Source of the DNA: Arthrobacter gandavensis
GTDB lineage: Bacteria; Actinomycetota; Actinomycetes; Actinomycetales; Micrococcaceae
Reading direction: 5' to 3'
DNA length: 64,000 bases
NCBI RefSeq assembly: GCF_009192735.1
Contig: NZ_VTFU01000002.1
Coordinates: 62,001 to 126,000 of the forward strand
The notes beneath the pieces are model-generated. The model worked only from the letters and a program-made list of their open reading frames with translations. It did not search any database and was not told the origin of the DNA. The translations under genes and the position numbers were made by a program. Below, piece by piece: positions 47,442 to 56,657 of the stretch (the stretch's first letter is position 1; every line of letters begins with the position of its first letter).

Positions 47442-48338
47442 TTGCCGGACTCAGTGGCCGTAGCAGCAGTAACCTTCGACCGTCCCGATGACGTTGCCGT
47501 GCTCTTGGGCTCGTTGGCTGCCCAGACCGGCAACATTACGTCAGTTTCCTTGGTGGATTCAGGGAACACTCCGGTTCAGGATATCGCTGAAGCCTCGCCC
47601 GCGCCGGTCACGTACATCCGGTCCAAGACAAACCTGGGCGGTGCCGGCGGTTTTTCGCTGGCCATCCTTTCGGCCCTGGCCTCCGGCGCCGAGTGGATCT
47701 GGATCATGGACGACGACGCCCATCCGGAGGATCCGGAGTGCCTCGCGGCGCTGCTGGACGCGGCCCGTGAACACAAGATGGATGTTGTCCTGCCCCTGGT
47801 AGTGGCCCCCGGGCATCCGGACACGCTGTCCTTCCATTTCCGCCTGAACGGCAAGCTGACACACGACCGCGCCGAGGTGGAGAAGCTGGGCTTCATTCCC
47901 GGCGTCGGACACTTTTTCAACGGTGCCCTGATCCGCGCTGATGTGTTTTTCCGGGTCGGGCTTCCGGATCTCCGCCTGTTCATCCGCGGTGACGAAACCG
48001 ACTTCATGATCCGGCTGCGCCGGGCCGGAGTGCGGTTCGGCACAGTGACGTCAGTCGCCCTGACCCATCCCGCGGCCTGGGGCGAGGTACAGCAGGTGGC
48101 CGGCGAACGGCTGCACGTGCTGGTTCCGGAAAATGCCTTCAAACAGTTCTACTTCTACCGCAACCGCGGTCACCTGACGTGGAAATACAAGCGCCTGCGC
48201 TCCTTCGCCGCCGACGCAGTGGGGTATCCGGTGCACTTTGCCAAGACCCGCGATCCGCGCGGATTTGTGTCCTGGCTGCGCGCCTATGCTTCCGGCATGC
48301 GCGGCCGGTTCGGGCCGCCGTCGGATTTCGGGTTCTGA
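47442..48338 (+). CDS. Family 2 glycosyltransferase (GlfT1/rhamnosyltransferase-like)
   Basis: 298 residues, TTG start with AAAGGA about 6 nt upstream. GT-A fold: VAAVTFDRPDDVAVLLGSL, TNLGGAGGFSLA, the metal-binding DDDAH (IWIMDDDAHPEDPE) and the acceptor-side RGDETDFMIRL, then FYFYRNRGHLTWKY. NLGGAGG plus RGDExD recalls galactofuranosyl- and rhamnosyltransferases of actinobacterial cell walls; donor is not certain. Divergent from the PglF-like gene, coupled to the next GT by TGATG. Confidence 0.88.
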   Translation: MPDSVAVAAVTFDRPDDVAVLLGSLAAQTGNITSVSLVDSGNTPVQDIAEASPAPVTYIRSKTNLGGAGGFSLAILSALASGAEWIWIMDDDAHPEDPECLAALLDAAREHKMDVVLPLVVAPGHPDTLSFHFRLNGKLTHDRAEVEKLGFIPGVGHFFNGALIRADVFFRVGLPDLRLFIRGDETDFMIRLRRAGVRFGTVTSVALTHPAAWGEVQQVAGERLHVLVPENAFKQFYFYRNRGHLTWKYKRLRSFAADAVGYPVHFAKTRDPRGFVSWLRAYASGMRGRFGPPSDFGF

Positions 48339-49315
48339 TGAGCGCCTCCGAGAACGCCGCGCTGACACTCGTCATCACCACGTTCAACCGGTCCCGGTAC
48401 CTGCGGGGGCTGCTGGAGTCGGTGGCGGACATGGCTCCGGCTCCCGAACGGATCATCGTCGTGGACAACGCCAGCACCGACGACACGCAGGACACCATTG
48501 CCGCCGCCGCGTCCATGCTTTCCATGCCCGTGGTCAACCTCCGGCTGCCGGTCAACGCCGGCGGTGCCGGCGGCTTCGCTGCCGGCGTGGAGCGTGCCCT
48601 CAACGAGGGCGCGTCCTGGCTGTGGGTGATGGACGACGACGTCGTCGTTCTCCCCGGCGCGGGGGCGGCCCTGGCGAAGTGGACCGGAACGTATCAGTGC
48701 GTGCACGGGCGGCGGCTGGACGACGCGGGCAACCCGTTCTTCTGGCAGCACCGCTTCCTGCCGTTCCTGGGCATCCACATCCCCATCCACGGCAATGTCT
48801 TCCGGGACTCGCCGGTCTTTGCCACCAATGTGGGCTGCTTCGAAGGCATGCTGATCTCGGCGGACCTGGTCCGCCGGATTGGGCTGCCGGACGCACGCTA
48901 CTTCATCAACGGTGACGACGAGATCTACGGCTGGCTCGCGTCGCAGCTGACGGACGTGATGTACGTGAATGACTTTGTGCTCCAGAAGGTCCGCCCGCAG
49001 AAGCAGATTGACCTCGGTATCCGCCACCTCAATGACTCCAGCGACCTCAGCCGCTTTTACTCCATGCGCAACCGCGGCCACACCGCCCAGTACCTGCAGG
49101 CGCACGGCAGGTACCGCCGCGCCGGATTTGCCGTGGGCACGGTGCTGACGGCAGCCAAGGAGGTGCTGCGGCTCATCGCCGTCGAGCACCGCATTTCCGG
49201 CGTGGGCAGCCTGTGGCGCGGGTGGCGGGAGAGCCGGCGCATCATGCAAGATACATCCTGGCAGCCCATGCAGCCGCTGCCGGGCACCTCCCACCACGAT
49301 CGGAACCAGGTTTGA
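48338..49315 (+). CDS. Family 2 glycosyltransferase, second of the pair
   Basis: 325 residues from ATG 48338, overlapping the previous stop by 1 nt. VITTFNRSRYLRGLLESV, VDNASTDDT, NAGGAGGFAAG, the DDD motif (LWVMDDDVVVLPG), FINGDDEIYGWL and SMRNRGHTAQYLQ parallel the first enzyme, so the two are probably paralogues acting in sequence on one acceptor. No membrane helix; it may bind the membrane peripherally. The following SDR gene overlaps its stop by 4 bp. Confidence 0.88.
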   Translation: MSASENAALTLVITTFNRSRYLRGLLESVADMAPAPERIIVVDNASTDDTQDTIAAAASMLSMPVVNLRLPVNAGGAGGFAAGVERALNEGASWLWVMDDDVVVLPGAGAALAKWTGTYQCVHGRRLDDAGNPFFWQHRFLPFLGIHIPIHGNVFRDSPVFATNVGCFEGMLISADLVRRIGLPDARYFINGDDEIYGWLASQLTDVMYVNDFVLQKVRPQKQIDLGIRHLNDSSDLSRFYSMRNRGHTAQYLQAHGRYRRAGFAVGTVLTAAKEVLRLIAVEHRISGVGSLWRGWRESRRIMQDTSWQPMQPLPGTSHHDRNQV

Positions 49316-50322
49316 CGCAGCATCTCCCGTCCCCGCAGGAATCCCCAGGCGCGGAGCAGCCCGCTCCCCCGGCACCGGTCTGGGTGGTGCTTGGGTCCAC
49401 CGGCTTCATCGGCGGGAGGGTCTGCGCGGGGCTGGAGGACGCCGGAATCACGGTTAGGAAAGTGCCGGCGCCGCGGCTGAAGTCAGCGGCCACGGACGCT
49501 GCCGGAATCCTCGCGGAAGCGGAGGCGCTGGGCGGCGTCCGGTCCGAACTCGCCGCAGCGCTCTCCGGAGCATCCGTGGTCATCAATGCCGCCGGGCTGG
49601 CAACACCGGGCGGAACGGACTCCCCCGACCTGCGCGGCGCGAATTCCCTGCTGCCGGTGCTGATTGCCGAGGCGGCGGATGACGCCGGAGTGCGGCGGTT
49701 TGTGCACCTGAGCAGTGCCGCGGTCCAGGGCCACCGCCAGTACCTCGACGAAACAAGCTATGTGCAGCCGTTCTCCGCCTATTCACGGTCCAAGGCCCTT
49801 GGAGAACGCGCCTTGGCTGCCCGCACCAGCCGCGAATGCAGTGCCGTGACGGTCCGGGCCACATCCGTGCAGGGGCCGGGCCGGCCCACCACGGCCACGC
49901 TCGCCCGGCTCGCCGCGTCCCCGCTGGCTTCGGTCGCCGGCGCCGGTACGGCTCCGTCGCCGGTCAGCTCGGTGGGTTCACTGGTGCAGTTCATTATCAC
50001 GGTCGGGCAGCACACGGGCAGGGTGCCCGCCGTCGTCCTGCAGCCGTGGGAACGCTCCACCGTCGCGGGAGTGCTGGAAGCCGCGGGCGGCCGCCGGCCG
50101 GTCCGCCTGCCCGCATGGCTGTGCCGAAGCGCGCTGTGGTGCGGCTACCGGCTCTCTTCCCTGGCCGGCGAACGGCTGCACGGGCCGCTGCGCCGGCTGG
50201 AAATGATGTGGTTTGGACAGCGGCAGGAGCCGGGCTGGGCCGAGTCCACCGGCAATGTTCCCGAACCCCGGGTACAGGAAGTCCTGCGCTCCCAGCGGGT
50301 CCGGGAACCGGCCCGCCGCTAG
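49312..50322 (+). CDS. NAD-dependent epimerase/dehydratase (SDR)
   Basis: 336 residues from TTG 49312 (TTGA overlap with the GT stop). Nucleotide-binding LGSTGFIGGRV near residue 30 and active-site YSRSKALGER, with serines in LSSAAVQG. Extended SDR of the sugar-nucleotide or related epimerase kind. Probably acts with the two GTs, but the sugar cannot be told. The C-terminal third is basic with a Pro/Arg-rich end. Converges on sua5 through CTAG. Confidence 0.85.
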   Translation: MTQHLPSPQESPGAEQPAPPAPVWVVLGSTGFIGGRVCAGLEDAGITVRKVPAPRLKSAATDAAGILAEAEALGGVRSELAAALSGASVVINAAGLATPGGTDSPDLRGANSLLPVLIAEAADDAGVRRFVHLSSAAVQGHRQYLDETSYVQPFSAYSRSKALGERALAARTSRECSAVTVRATSVQGPGRPTTATLARLAASPLASVAGAGTAPSPVSSVGSLVQFIITVGQHTGRVPAVVLQPWERSTVAGVLEAAGGRRPVRLPAWLCRSALWCGYRLSSLAGERLHGPLRRLEMMWFGQRQEPGWAESTGNVPEPRVQEVLRSQRVREPARR

Positions 50323-50984
50323 CCCTCTTCCAGGCCCTGGACTCCGGGCACCACGGCCTGCAGCTGCTCGAGGCTGATGGCGCCAAGCCGGACCACCCGC
50401 AGGATGTCCGAGGTGGCGTCAACGATCGTCGACGGCACTCCGTCCGTGCCGTGCTCGGGCCGTTGCCCGGCTTCGAGGTAGACCTCCACGGATTCGGCCA
50501 GCTGTTCCCGTGCCTCGGCGGCCGTCCGGGCCGCGGGGTTTCCGGTGCGGTTGGCCGAGGAAACAGCCATCGGTCCGGTCAGCGCCAGCAGCTCCAGCGC
50601 GATGCGGTCATCGGGCATCCGCAGCGCCACGGTGCCGAGGGTGTCCCCCAGGTCCCAGGTCAGGGAAGGCTGGGAATGGAAGATCAGCGTCAGCCCGCCG
50701 GGCCAGAATGCCTCGGCCAGTGCCCGCGCGTCGGCGGAAATGTCCACGGCCAGCCCTTCCATGGTCTGCATCCGGGGAATCAGCACGGGCGGGGGCATCG
50801 ACCGGCCGCGGCCCTTGGCGGCGAGCAGGGTGGCAACAGCCTGCGGTGAAAATGCGTCGGCTCCGATGCCGTAGACGGTGTCGGTGGGCAGCACCACGCA
50901 CTGCTTGGCGCTGATGGCCTGGTGCGCTTTTGCCAGGCCCTCGCTCAGGCCGTCCGGGTCGGTGCAGTCATAGGTGGTAGTCAC
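50319..50984 (-). CDS. L-threonylcarbamoyladenylate synthase (Sua5/YrdC)
   Basis: 221 residues. QCVVLPTDTVYGIGADAFS opens the YrdC fold, followed by LAAKGRGRSMPPPVLI and the late GPMAVSSANRTGNPA and DGVPSTIVDAT motifs. It makes threonylcarbamoyl-AMP from threonine, bicarbonate and ATP for t6A at tRNA position 37. prmC upstream overlaps by 4 bp. Equivalent to Rv1301. Confidence 0.95.
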   Translation of the reverse strand: MTTTYDCTDPDGLSEGLAKAHQAISAKQCVVLPTDTVYGIGADAFSPQAVATLLAAKGRGRSMPPPVLIPRMQTMEGLAVDISADARALAEAFWPGGLTLIFHSQPSLTWDLGDTLGTVALRMPDDRIALELLALTGPMAVSSANRTGNPAARTAAEAREQLAESVEVYLEAGQRPEHGTDGVPSTIVDATSDILRVVRLGAISLEQLQAVVPGVQGLEEG

Positions 50985-51877
50985 GCCGGGTTCTGTCCTT
51001 CGTAGTGGATGGGATGTGCCGTCCGCACGGCGGAGGTTGCCCGCGGCCGGCCGTTGAGATCAGTATGGGTCGCCACGTCCTGCCAGCACGGTTCCGCAGC
51101 GAGCAGCGCCGCGATCCGCTCCGCCTGCACCTCGGCGTGCTCCATGACGAAGTATCCGGCGGTATGCAGCAGGCGCGCCGCGGTCCCGGCCGCCGCCAGC
51201 GGCAGCTCCAGTCCGTCCTTCCCTCCGCCGTACAGGGCCATGGAAGGATCATGCACCGCGGCCTCCGGTTCGTTGGGAACGGCGTCCTCCGGAACATAGG
51301 GCGGATTGGAAACCACCACGTCGAACGTTCCGTTGGCGTCGGCCAGGGCCGTGCGCAGGTCCCCGTGCAGGAGGTGGACCCCCAAGGGGTCCAGGTTCCG
51401 GCGTGCCCAGGCCAGCGCCAGCGGGCTCAGTTCCACTGCGTGGACCTCTGCTTCGGGAACCTCAGTGGCCAGGGCGGCGGCAATTGCCCCTGATCCGGTG
51501 CCCAGGTCCACGGCCTTGACGGGCGCGGCGCCGGCAGCGGCGGCCCGCTGTGCGGCATCGATGGCCAGTTGGGCCACCGTCTCTGTCTCCGGGCGGGGCA
51601 CAAAGACCCCCGGGCCCACCTGCAGCTCCAGGTAGCGGAACGAAGCCGTGCCGGTCAGGTGCTGCAGTGGAATGCGGGCCGCGCGCTCGGCGACGAGCTC
51701 CCCGTAGCCGGGCGGCACCGGTGCGTCGGTGAAGGCCAGTGCCTTGACGCGCCCGCGGGATTCTCCCAGCAGGTGTGCGGCCAGCAGCTCCGCGTCAACG
51801 GCGGGCGTGGGAACGCCCGCCCCGGCCAGGATGGCGGCGGCCTCGCGCAGGGCCGCCGCCAGTGTGGTGGATTCCAT
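50981..51877 (-). CDS. prmC: Peptide chain release factor N5-glutamine methyltransferase
   Basis: 298 residues. N-terminal helical domain (~1-90), then the SAM site VDLGTGSGAIAAAL and the catalytic NPPYVPEDAV motif. It methylates the glutamine of the release-factor GGQ motif. prfA, its substrate, starts 8 bp upstream on the same transcript. Confidence 0.96.
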   Translation of the reverse strand: MESTTLAAALREAAAILAGAGVPTPAVDAELLAAHLLGESRGRVKALAFTDAPVPPGYGELVAERAARIPLQHLTGTASFRYLELQVGPGVFVPRPETETVAQLAIDAAQRAAAAGAAPVKAVDLGTGSGAIAAALATEVPEAEVHAVELSPLALAWARRNLDPLGVHLLHGDLRTALADANGTFDVVVSNPPYVPEDAVPNEPEAAVHDPSMALYGGGKDGLELPLAAAGTAARLLHTAGYFVMEHAEVQAERIAALLAAEPCWQDVATHTDLNGRPRATSAVRTAHPIHYEGQNPA

Positions 51878-51885
51878 CGCAGACG

Positions 51886-52965
51886 TTAGTTCTCGTCACC
51901 AATGGCGTCGAGGCGGGCCTGCTCGTCCATCTCGATGGCGGCCTGCACCACGGCTTCAAGGTCACCGTTCATGACGGTGTCGAGGTTGTAGGCCTTGTAG
52001 CCGGTGCGGTGGTCCACAATCCGGTTCTCCGGGTAGTTGTACGTGCGGATCCGCTCGGAGCGGTCCATGGTGCGGATCTGCGACTTCCGGATGTCGGAGT
52101 TCGCGGCGTCGATCTTCTCCTGCTCGTGCGCCAGGATGCGGGAACGCAGCACGCGCATGGCTGCTTCACGGTTCTGCAGCTGCGACTTCTCGTTCTGCAT
52201 GGCCACCACAATCCCGGTGGGAAGGTGGGTGATGCGCACGGCGGAGTCGGTCGTGTTCACCGACTGGCCGCCCGGACCCGAGGAGCGGTAGACATCGATC
52301 TTCAGGTCGTTCTGGCTGATTTCGACTTCTTCGGGCTCGTCCACTTCGGGCAGCACCAGCACGCCGGCCGCCGACGTGTGGATCCGGCCCTGAGATTCCG
52401 TGACGGGGACACGCTGCACGCGGTGCACTCCGCCTTCGTACTTCAGGCGGGCGTAGACGCCCTCGGCCGGATCGTTGGAGGACCCCTTGATCGCCATCGA
52501 GACGTCCTTGTAGCCGCCCAGATCCGACTCCGTGGCCGTGATGATTTCGGTGCGCCAGCCGCGGTGCTCGGCGTAGCGGGTGTACATGCGCAGCAGGTCG
52601 CCGGCAAACAGTGCCGCCTCGTCGCCGCCTTCGCCGCCCTTGACCTCAATGATGACGTCCCGGCCGTCGTTGGGGTCACGCGGGATCAGCAGCCGGCGCA
52701 GCTTTTCCTGGGCGTCGTCGAGGGCTTCCTTCAGGACCGGAACCTCGGCTGCGAATTCCGGATCCTCGGCTGCCATTTCGGCTGCGGCCGCAAGATCGTC
52801 CTCGAGGGCGTGCCACTTGTTGTACGCGTCCACGATGCGGCTGAGTTCGGCGTAGCGCCGGCCAAGCCGGCGGGCCAGCCCCTGGTCCGCGTGCACTGCC
52901 GGATCGGAAAGCCGCAGCTGCAGCTCCTCGTGCTCATCCAACAGACCCTGTATGGACTCAAACAT
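51886..52965 (-). CDS. prfA: Peptide chain release factor 1
   Basis: 359 residues from ATG 52965, with AGAGGA about 9 nt upstream. GGQ is at 232-234 ([17 protein letters not shown]), and the codon-recognition PxT is PVT in [18 protein letters not shown]. It ends translation at UAA and UAG. The GTG-like upstream extension to 52998 is not conserved. Unlike M. tuberculosis, no rpmE lies between rho and this gene. Confidence 0.97.
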   Translation of the reverse strand: MFESIQGLLDEHEELQLRLSDPAVHADQGLARRLGRRYAELSRIVDAYNKWHALEDDLAAAAEMAAEDPEFAAEVPVLKEALDDAQEKLRRLLIPRDPNDGRDVIIEVKGGEGGDEAALFAGDLLRMYTRYAEHRGWRTEIITATESDLGGYKDVSMAIKGSSNDPAEGVYARLKYEGGVHRVQRVPVTESQGRIHTSAAGVLVLPEVDEPEEVEISQNDLKIDVYRSSGPGGQSVNTTDSAVRITHLPTGIVVAMQNEKSQLQNREAAMRVLRSRILAHEQEKIDAANSDIRKSQIRTMDRSERIRTYNYPENRIVDHRTGYKAYNLDTVMNGDLEAVVQAAIEMDEQARLDAIGDEN

Positions 52966-53045
52966 GTTCTGGATTCCTCTTTCAGCTGTGTTTCCCACAT
53001 GGAAGTTTATCGTTTTGTCCGCCCTTTGGTTCCAGGCGTTAACGC

Positions 53046-53101
53046 ACGAGCCGCCCAGACCCCCTGCCCGCTGACAGCGGGAGGGGGCATGAGCGGCTCG
53101 T
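53046..53101 (-). terminator. Hairpin between rho and prfA
   Basis: An outer stem acgagccgc/gcggctcgt (53046-53054 with 53093-53101) encloses an inner GC-rich stem around gac, the inner arms being 53061-53073 and 53077-53088 with one bulge. It sits 8 bp after the rho stop on the minus strand. No T-tract follows, so termination is likely but not certain. Confidence 0.6.
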
Positions 53102-53108
53102 AAGGCAG

Positions 53109-55274
53109 CTAGTTGTCCTTGGTGCCCAGGGTGGTCTGCTGGACCTGCATCAGGAACTCAACGTTGGACTGCGTCTCACGGATCTTTCCGGTGAGCAGCT
53201 CCAGCGCCTGCTGGGTGTCCAGGCCGGAGAGCACGCGGCGCAGCTTCCACATGATCTTGACCTCGTCGGGCGAGAGCAGGTTCTCTTCGCGGCGGGTACC
53301 GGACGCGTTGACGTCCACGGCCGGGAAGATGCGCTTGTCCGCGAGGTTGCGGGACAGGCGCAGTTCCATGTTGCCGGTGCCCTTGAACTCCTCGAAGATG
53401 ACCTCGTCCATCTTGGAACCGGTTTCCACCAGGGCCGTGGCCAGGATGGTCAGCGATCCGCCGTTTTCGATGTTGCGGGCAGCACCGAAGAAACGCTTGG
53501 GCGGGTACAGCGCGGAGGAATCCACACCACCGGAAAGGATACGGCCCGACGCCGGAGCGGCCAGGTTGTAGGCACGGCCCAGGCGGGTCATGGAGTCCAG
53601 GAGGACAACGACGTCGTTCCCCATTTCCACGAGGCGCTTGGCACGCTCGATGGCCAGCTCGGCCACCGTGGTGTGGTCATCGGCGGGACGGTCGAAGGTG
53701 GAGGCAATGACCTCGCCCTTGACCGTGCGCTGCATGTCCGTGACTTCTTCGGGGCGCTCGTCCACGAGAACCATCATGAGGTGGACCTCAGGATTGTTGA
53801 TCGTGATGGCGTTGGCGATGGCCTGCAGGATCAGCGTCTTGCCGGCCTTCGGCGGGGACACGATCAGGCCGCGCTGGCCCTTGCCGATCGGGGCCACCAG
53901 GTCAATGACGCGGGGGCCGATGACCTTGGCGGAGGTCTCCAGGCGCAGACGCTCGGAGGGGTACAGCGGAACCAGCTTGGAGAACTCCACGCGGTCCTTG
54001 TTGTCCTCGGCGGGCTTGCCGTTGACCGTGGTCAGGCGGACCAGCGCGTTGAACTTCTGGCGCTGGTTTCCGCCCTGGTTCTCGCCTTCGCGGGGAGCGC
54101 GGATGGCTCCGACAACGGCGTCGCCCTTGCGCAGGTTGTACTTCTTGACCTGGGCCAGGGACACGTAGACGTCGTTCGGTCCCGGCAGGTAGCCGGAGGT
54201 GCGCACAAATGCGTAGTTCTCGAGGACATCCAGGATGCCCGCGACGGGCAGCAGGACGTCGTCTTCGGTGACCTCGACATCGTCCACGTCCGGGTTCTGG
54301 TTCCGGTTGCGGCGGCGCTCGTTGCGGTCGCGGAACCGGTCATTGCGGTCGCTGCGGTCATGGCGGTCGTTGCGGTCGCCGCGGTCATTGCGGTCGTTGC
54401 GGTTCCGGTTGCGGCGGTTGCGCCCGCGGCCGTTTTCTTCGTTGTCGTCGCGGTCGCTGCGGTTGTTCTCGCGGTCGCCACGGTTGTTCTCGCGGTTGTT
54501 CTCGCGGTCGCCGCGGCTGTTCTCGCGGTTGTTCTCGCGGTCGCCGCGGTTGTTCTCGCGCCTGTTCTCCCGCTCACCCCGGTTGTTGTCGCGGCCGCGG
54601 TCCTCGGACGTGCGCTCTGCGGTCCCGTTGCCGGATTCCGACGTGTTCGACGGCGCGGATTCGGTGTTCTGCTCGGCCTTGCCGTTCTGCTCAGCCTTGT
54701 CCTGACGGGAATCGCGCCCGTTGTCGGAGGCATCGCTGTCCGCGCGGCGGCTGCGTGAACGGCGGTTGCCGCGCTCACGCTGGTTGTCTTCGCGCGGGGC
54801 TTCCTCGCGGGGCGCTTCAGCCTGGGCGGCCGGTGCCTCGGCGGGAGCCTGAGCCGGTGCTTCCGCGGCCGGCGCAGTGACGACTCCGTCACTGGCAGCG
54901 CGGCGGTTGCGGTTTCGGGTGCGGGCCGGACGCTCGGGAGCGGCCTGCTCGGCGGCGGGTGCTTCGGCAGCAGCGGCAACCGGAGCGGCTGCGCGCTCGG
55001 CGCCTGCCTTCGCTCCGTCGCCCTGGGCTGCATCAGTCTTCGCACCGCGGACCGGGCGGTCGGCAACTGCGCCCCCGCGCTGGTGGTTGGAGATTGCCGT
55101 TACCAGGTCTCCCTTGCGCATGCGGGACCCGCCGGTAATACCCAGCTGGCCGGCCAGAGCCTGCAGCTGCGCGAGCTTGAGGCCCGCAAGACCGGAGCTT
55201 TTTGAAGCAGCTTCGCCGTTTGTTCCGGCGTTGGCTGAGTCCACACCTGTTGTCAGGTCAGTGGTGTCTGTCAC
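53109..55274 (-). CDS. rho: Transcription termination factor Rho with N-terminal Arg/Asn/Asp-rich insert
   Basis: 721 residues, GTG start with GAAGGA about 6 nt before. Residues ~28-65 form the Rho N-terminal helix bundle ([18 protein letters not shown]). An insert of ~260 residues follows: Ala/Glu-rich, then RENNRGDR-type repeats (~227-325). The RNA-binding cold-shock-like domain ([19 protein letters not shown]) and the RecA-like ATPase follow, with Walker A ending in K479-T480 ([12 protein letters not shown]) and [10 protein letters not shown]. The hexamer translocates along RNA to release transcripts. Actinobacterial inserts of this kind increase RNA affinity. Confidence 0.97.
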   Translation of the reverse strand: MTDTTDLTTGVDSANAGTNGEAASKSSGLAGLKLAQLQALAGQLGITGGSRMRKGDLVTAISNHQRGGAVADRPVRGAKTDAAQGDGAKAGAERAAAPVAAAAEAPAAEQAAPERPARTRNRNRRAASDGVVTAPAAEAPAQAPAEAPAAQAEAPREEAPREDNQRERGNRRSRSRRADSDASDNGRDSRQDKAEQNGKAEQNTESAPSNTSESGNGTAERTSEDRGRDNNRGERENRRENNRGDRENNRENSRGDRENNRENNRGDRENNRSDRDDNEENGRGRNRRNRNRNDRNDRGDRNDRHDRSDRNDRFRDRNERRRNRNQNPDVDDVEVTEDDVLLPVAGILDVLENYAFVRTSGYLPGPNDVYVSLAQVKKYNLRKGDAVVGAIRAPREGENQGGNQRQKFNALVRLTTVNGKPAEDNKDRVEFSKLVPLYPSERLRLETSAKVIGPRVIDLVAPIGKGQRGLIVSPPKAGKTLILQAIANAITINNPEVHLMMVLVDERPEEVTDMQRTVKGEVIASTFDRPADDHTTVAELAIERAKRLVEMGNDVVVLLDSMTRLGRAYNLAAPASGRILSGGVDSSALYPPKRFFGAARNIENGGSLTILATALVETGSKMDEVIFEEFKGTGNMELRLSRNLADKRIFPAVDVNASGTRREENLLSPDEVKIMWKLRRVLSGLDTQQALELLTGKIRETQSNVEFLMQVQQTTLGTKDN
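54300..54594. repeat. Degenerate tandem repeats inside rho coding the Arg/Asn/Asp-rich insert
   Basis: Between 54430 and 54594 the plus strand repeats ggttgttctcgcggtc-type units of 15-33 bp, translating to [19 protein letters not shown]-like runs; 54300-54430 continues with [12 protein letters not shown]-like units. Copy number is likely to vary, without shifting the frame. Confidence 0.85.
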
Positions 55275-55673
55275 GAAGGATCCTTCCCCCTCGTCGGGCG
55301 GTCCGGCGCAGTGCCGGCCGCGGATGATTTGGCCCTGGTCCCCCTATGGTCAGACATGGGGGTCAGGGTTCGACGATTGCCGGTAAGAGCCGGGAATCGG
55401 CGAATCTACATAAGGTGCCTTTGGAAAGAAATCCACAGGAGTTTGGTCAGCTTCGCTGCCGAACTATGCGGCATTCAAGGGGACTGACCGTTTCTTGGCA
55501 GTACCCGGAAGGCTGCACCGAGACTTGCATCTCCGCAGTTGAACAAGAGTTTCCGACACGGTGTTTGGACACTATGCCCTCAGCAACGAGTTTTCAACAA
55601 TTCTTCAGGGCGGTCCAGAAACGGACGGCCTTGGATGCGAAAGCACAAACTGGGTGCGGGGAACACAAGACGG
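55275..55673 (-). promoter_or_regulatory. rho promoter and long leader (gap between thrB and rho)
   Basis: This 399-bp stretch between the thrB stop and the rho start holds no credible gene and is AT-richer than neighbouring genes. On the minus strand TTGAAA (55592-55597) and TAGTGT (55569-55574) are separated by exactly 17 bp, a plausible promoter. It would give a leader of about 288 nt. Near its 3' end ccccctatg/catggggg (55340-55363) can form a hairpin 65 nt before rho. Long rho leaders are used for autoregulation in other bacteria. Confidence 0.55.
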
Positions 55674-56651
55674 TTAGTACCGCTGGTGCTCTTCCACTCT
55701 AGCACCATCTCGGTCCACTCTCAGCCGCAAAACACGCCAAAATTCCGTGGTTCCCGCGGCCGCGAGGTGCTCGGCGATCAGCGTTTCAGCCTGCTGCGCC
55801 TGTTCCGTTCCGTTGGCAAGGGCCATGACGGTTGGCCCGGCGCCGGAGATGACGGCCGCCAGCCCGCCGGCGCGCAGATGCGCCATCAGTGCCGCACTGG
55901 CGCGCATGGCGGGTGCCCGGTAATCCTGATGCAGGAAATCGACGGTGCCCGCCGGCAGGAGCGCCGGCTCGGTGCCGAGGGCATGGATGAGCAGTGCGGC
56001 CCGGCCGGCGTTGGCCGCGGCCGCCGGGTGCGGCACCTGCGCCGGGAGCAGCCCGCGGGCGCTTTCCGTGGACAGTTCATTGGCGGGAACGGCCGCCACC
56101 GGAATGATGTCGGGGTGCACCGGCGCCGTCACGGAACGGAAGACACCGCCTTCTTCCCAGGAGATGGCCAGTCCGCCGGCCAGCGCGGGTGCCACATTGT
56201 CCGGGTGTCCCTCCAGCCGCGAGCACAGGTCCAGCAGCCCCGCAGCATCCAACCTGTCCGCGGGCGGCAGCAGGGCGTTGCCGGCCAAGACACCGGAGAC
56301 GATGGCCGAGGCGGAGGATCCCAGGCCGCGGCCGTGCGGAATCACGTTGTCCGCATCAAGGCTCAGGCCCTGCAGGGAGTACCCGGCGGCCTCGACGGTC
56401 AGCCGCACGGTGCGGGCCACCAAGTGGGTTCCGTCGGTGGGCAGCGTCGCGGCGCCTTCGCCCGTCATGCGCACCACGGTTCCGGCCTCGGCGGAGGTCC
56501 GGACCCGCACTGTGTCGTACAGGCCCACCGCCAGGCCCAGGCTGTCGAAGCCCGGGCCCAGGTTGGCGCTGGTGGCCGGGACCCGGACGGTGACGTCCTG
56601 GCCCGGCGCGACAATGGTGCGGGACGGTGCCGCGGAATCACTCACCTGCAT
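55674..56651 (-). CDS. thrB: Homoserine kinase
   Basis: 325 residues, GHMP kinase family. VPATSANLGPGFDSLGLAVGLYD near residue 25, the ATP-binding IPHGRGLGSSASAIVSGVLAG and the C-terminal AVISGAGPTVMALA are present. It phosphorylates homoserine with ATP on the threonine pathway. Six bp after thrC. Confidence 0.96.
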   Translation of the reverse strand: MQVSDSAAPSRTIVAPGQDVTVRVPATSANLGPGFDSLGLAVGLYDTVRVRTSAEAGTVVRMTGEGAATLPTDGTHLVARTVRLTVEAAGYSLQGLSLDADNVIPHGRGLGSSASAIVSGVLAGNALLPPADRLDAAGLLDLCSRLEGHPDNVAPALAGGLAISWEEGGVFRSVTAPVHPDIIPVAAVPANELSTESARGLLPAQVPHPAAAANAGRAALLIHALGTEPALLPAGTVDFLHQDYRAPAMRASAALMAHLRAGGLAAVISGAGPTVMALANGTEQAQQAETLIAEHLAAAGTTEFWRVLRLRVDRDGARVEEHQRY

Positions 56652-56657
56652 GTCTGC

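Noticed and set aside
54300-54594. Repeats in rho as a CRISPR-like array
   Set aside because: Units are in frame, degenerate and without unique spacers; they encode the known kind of Rho insert.
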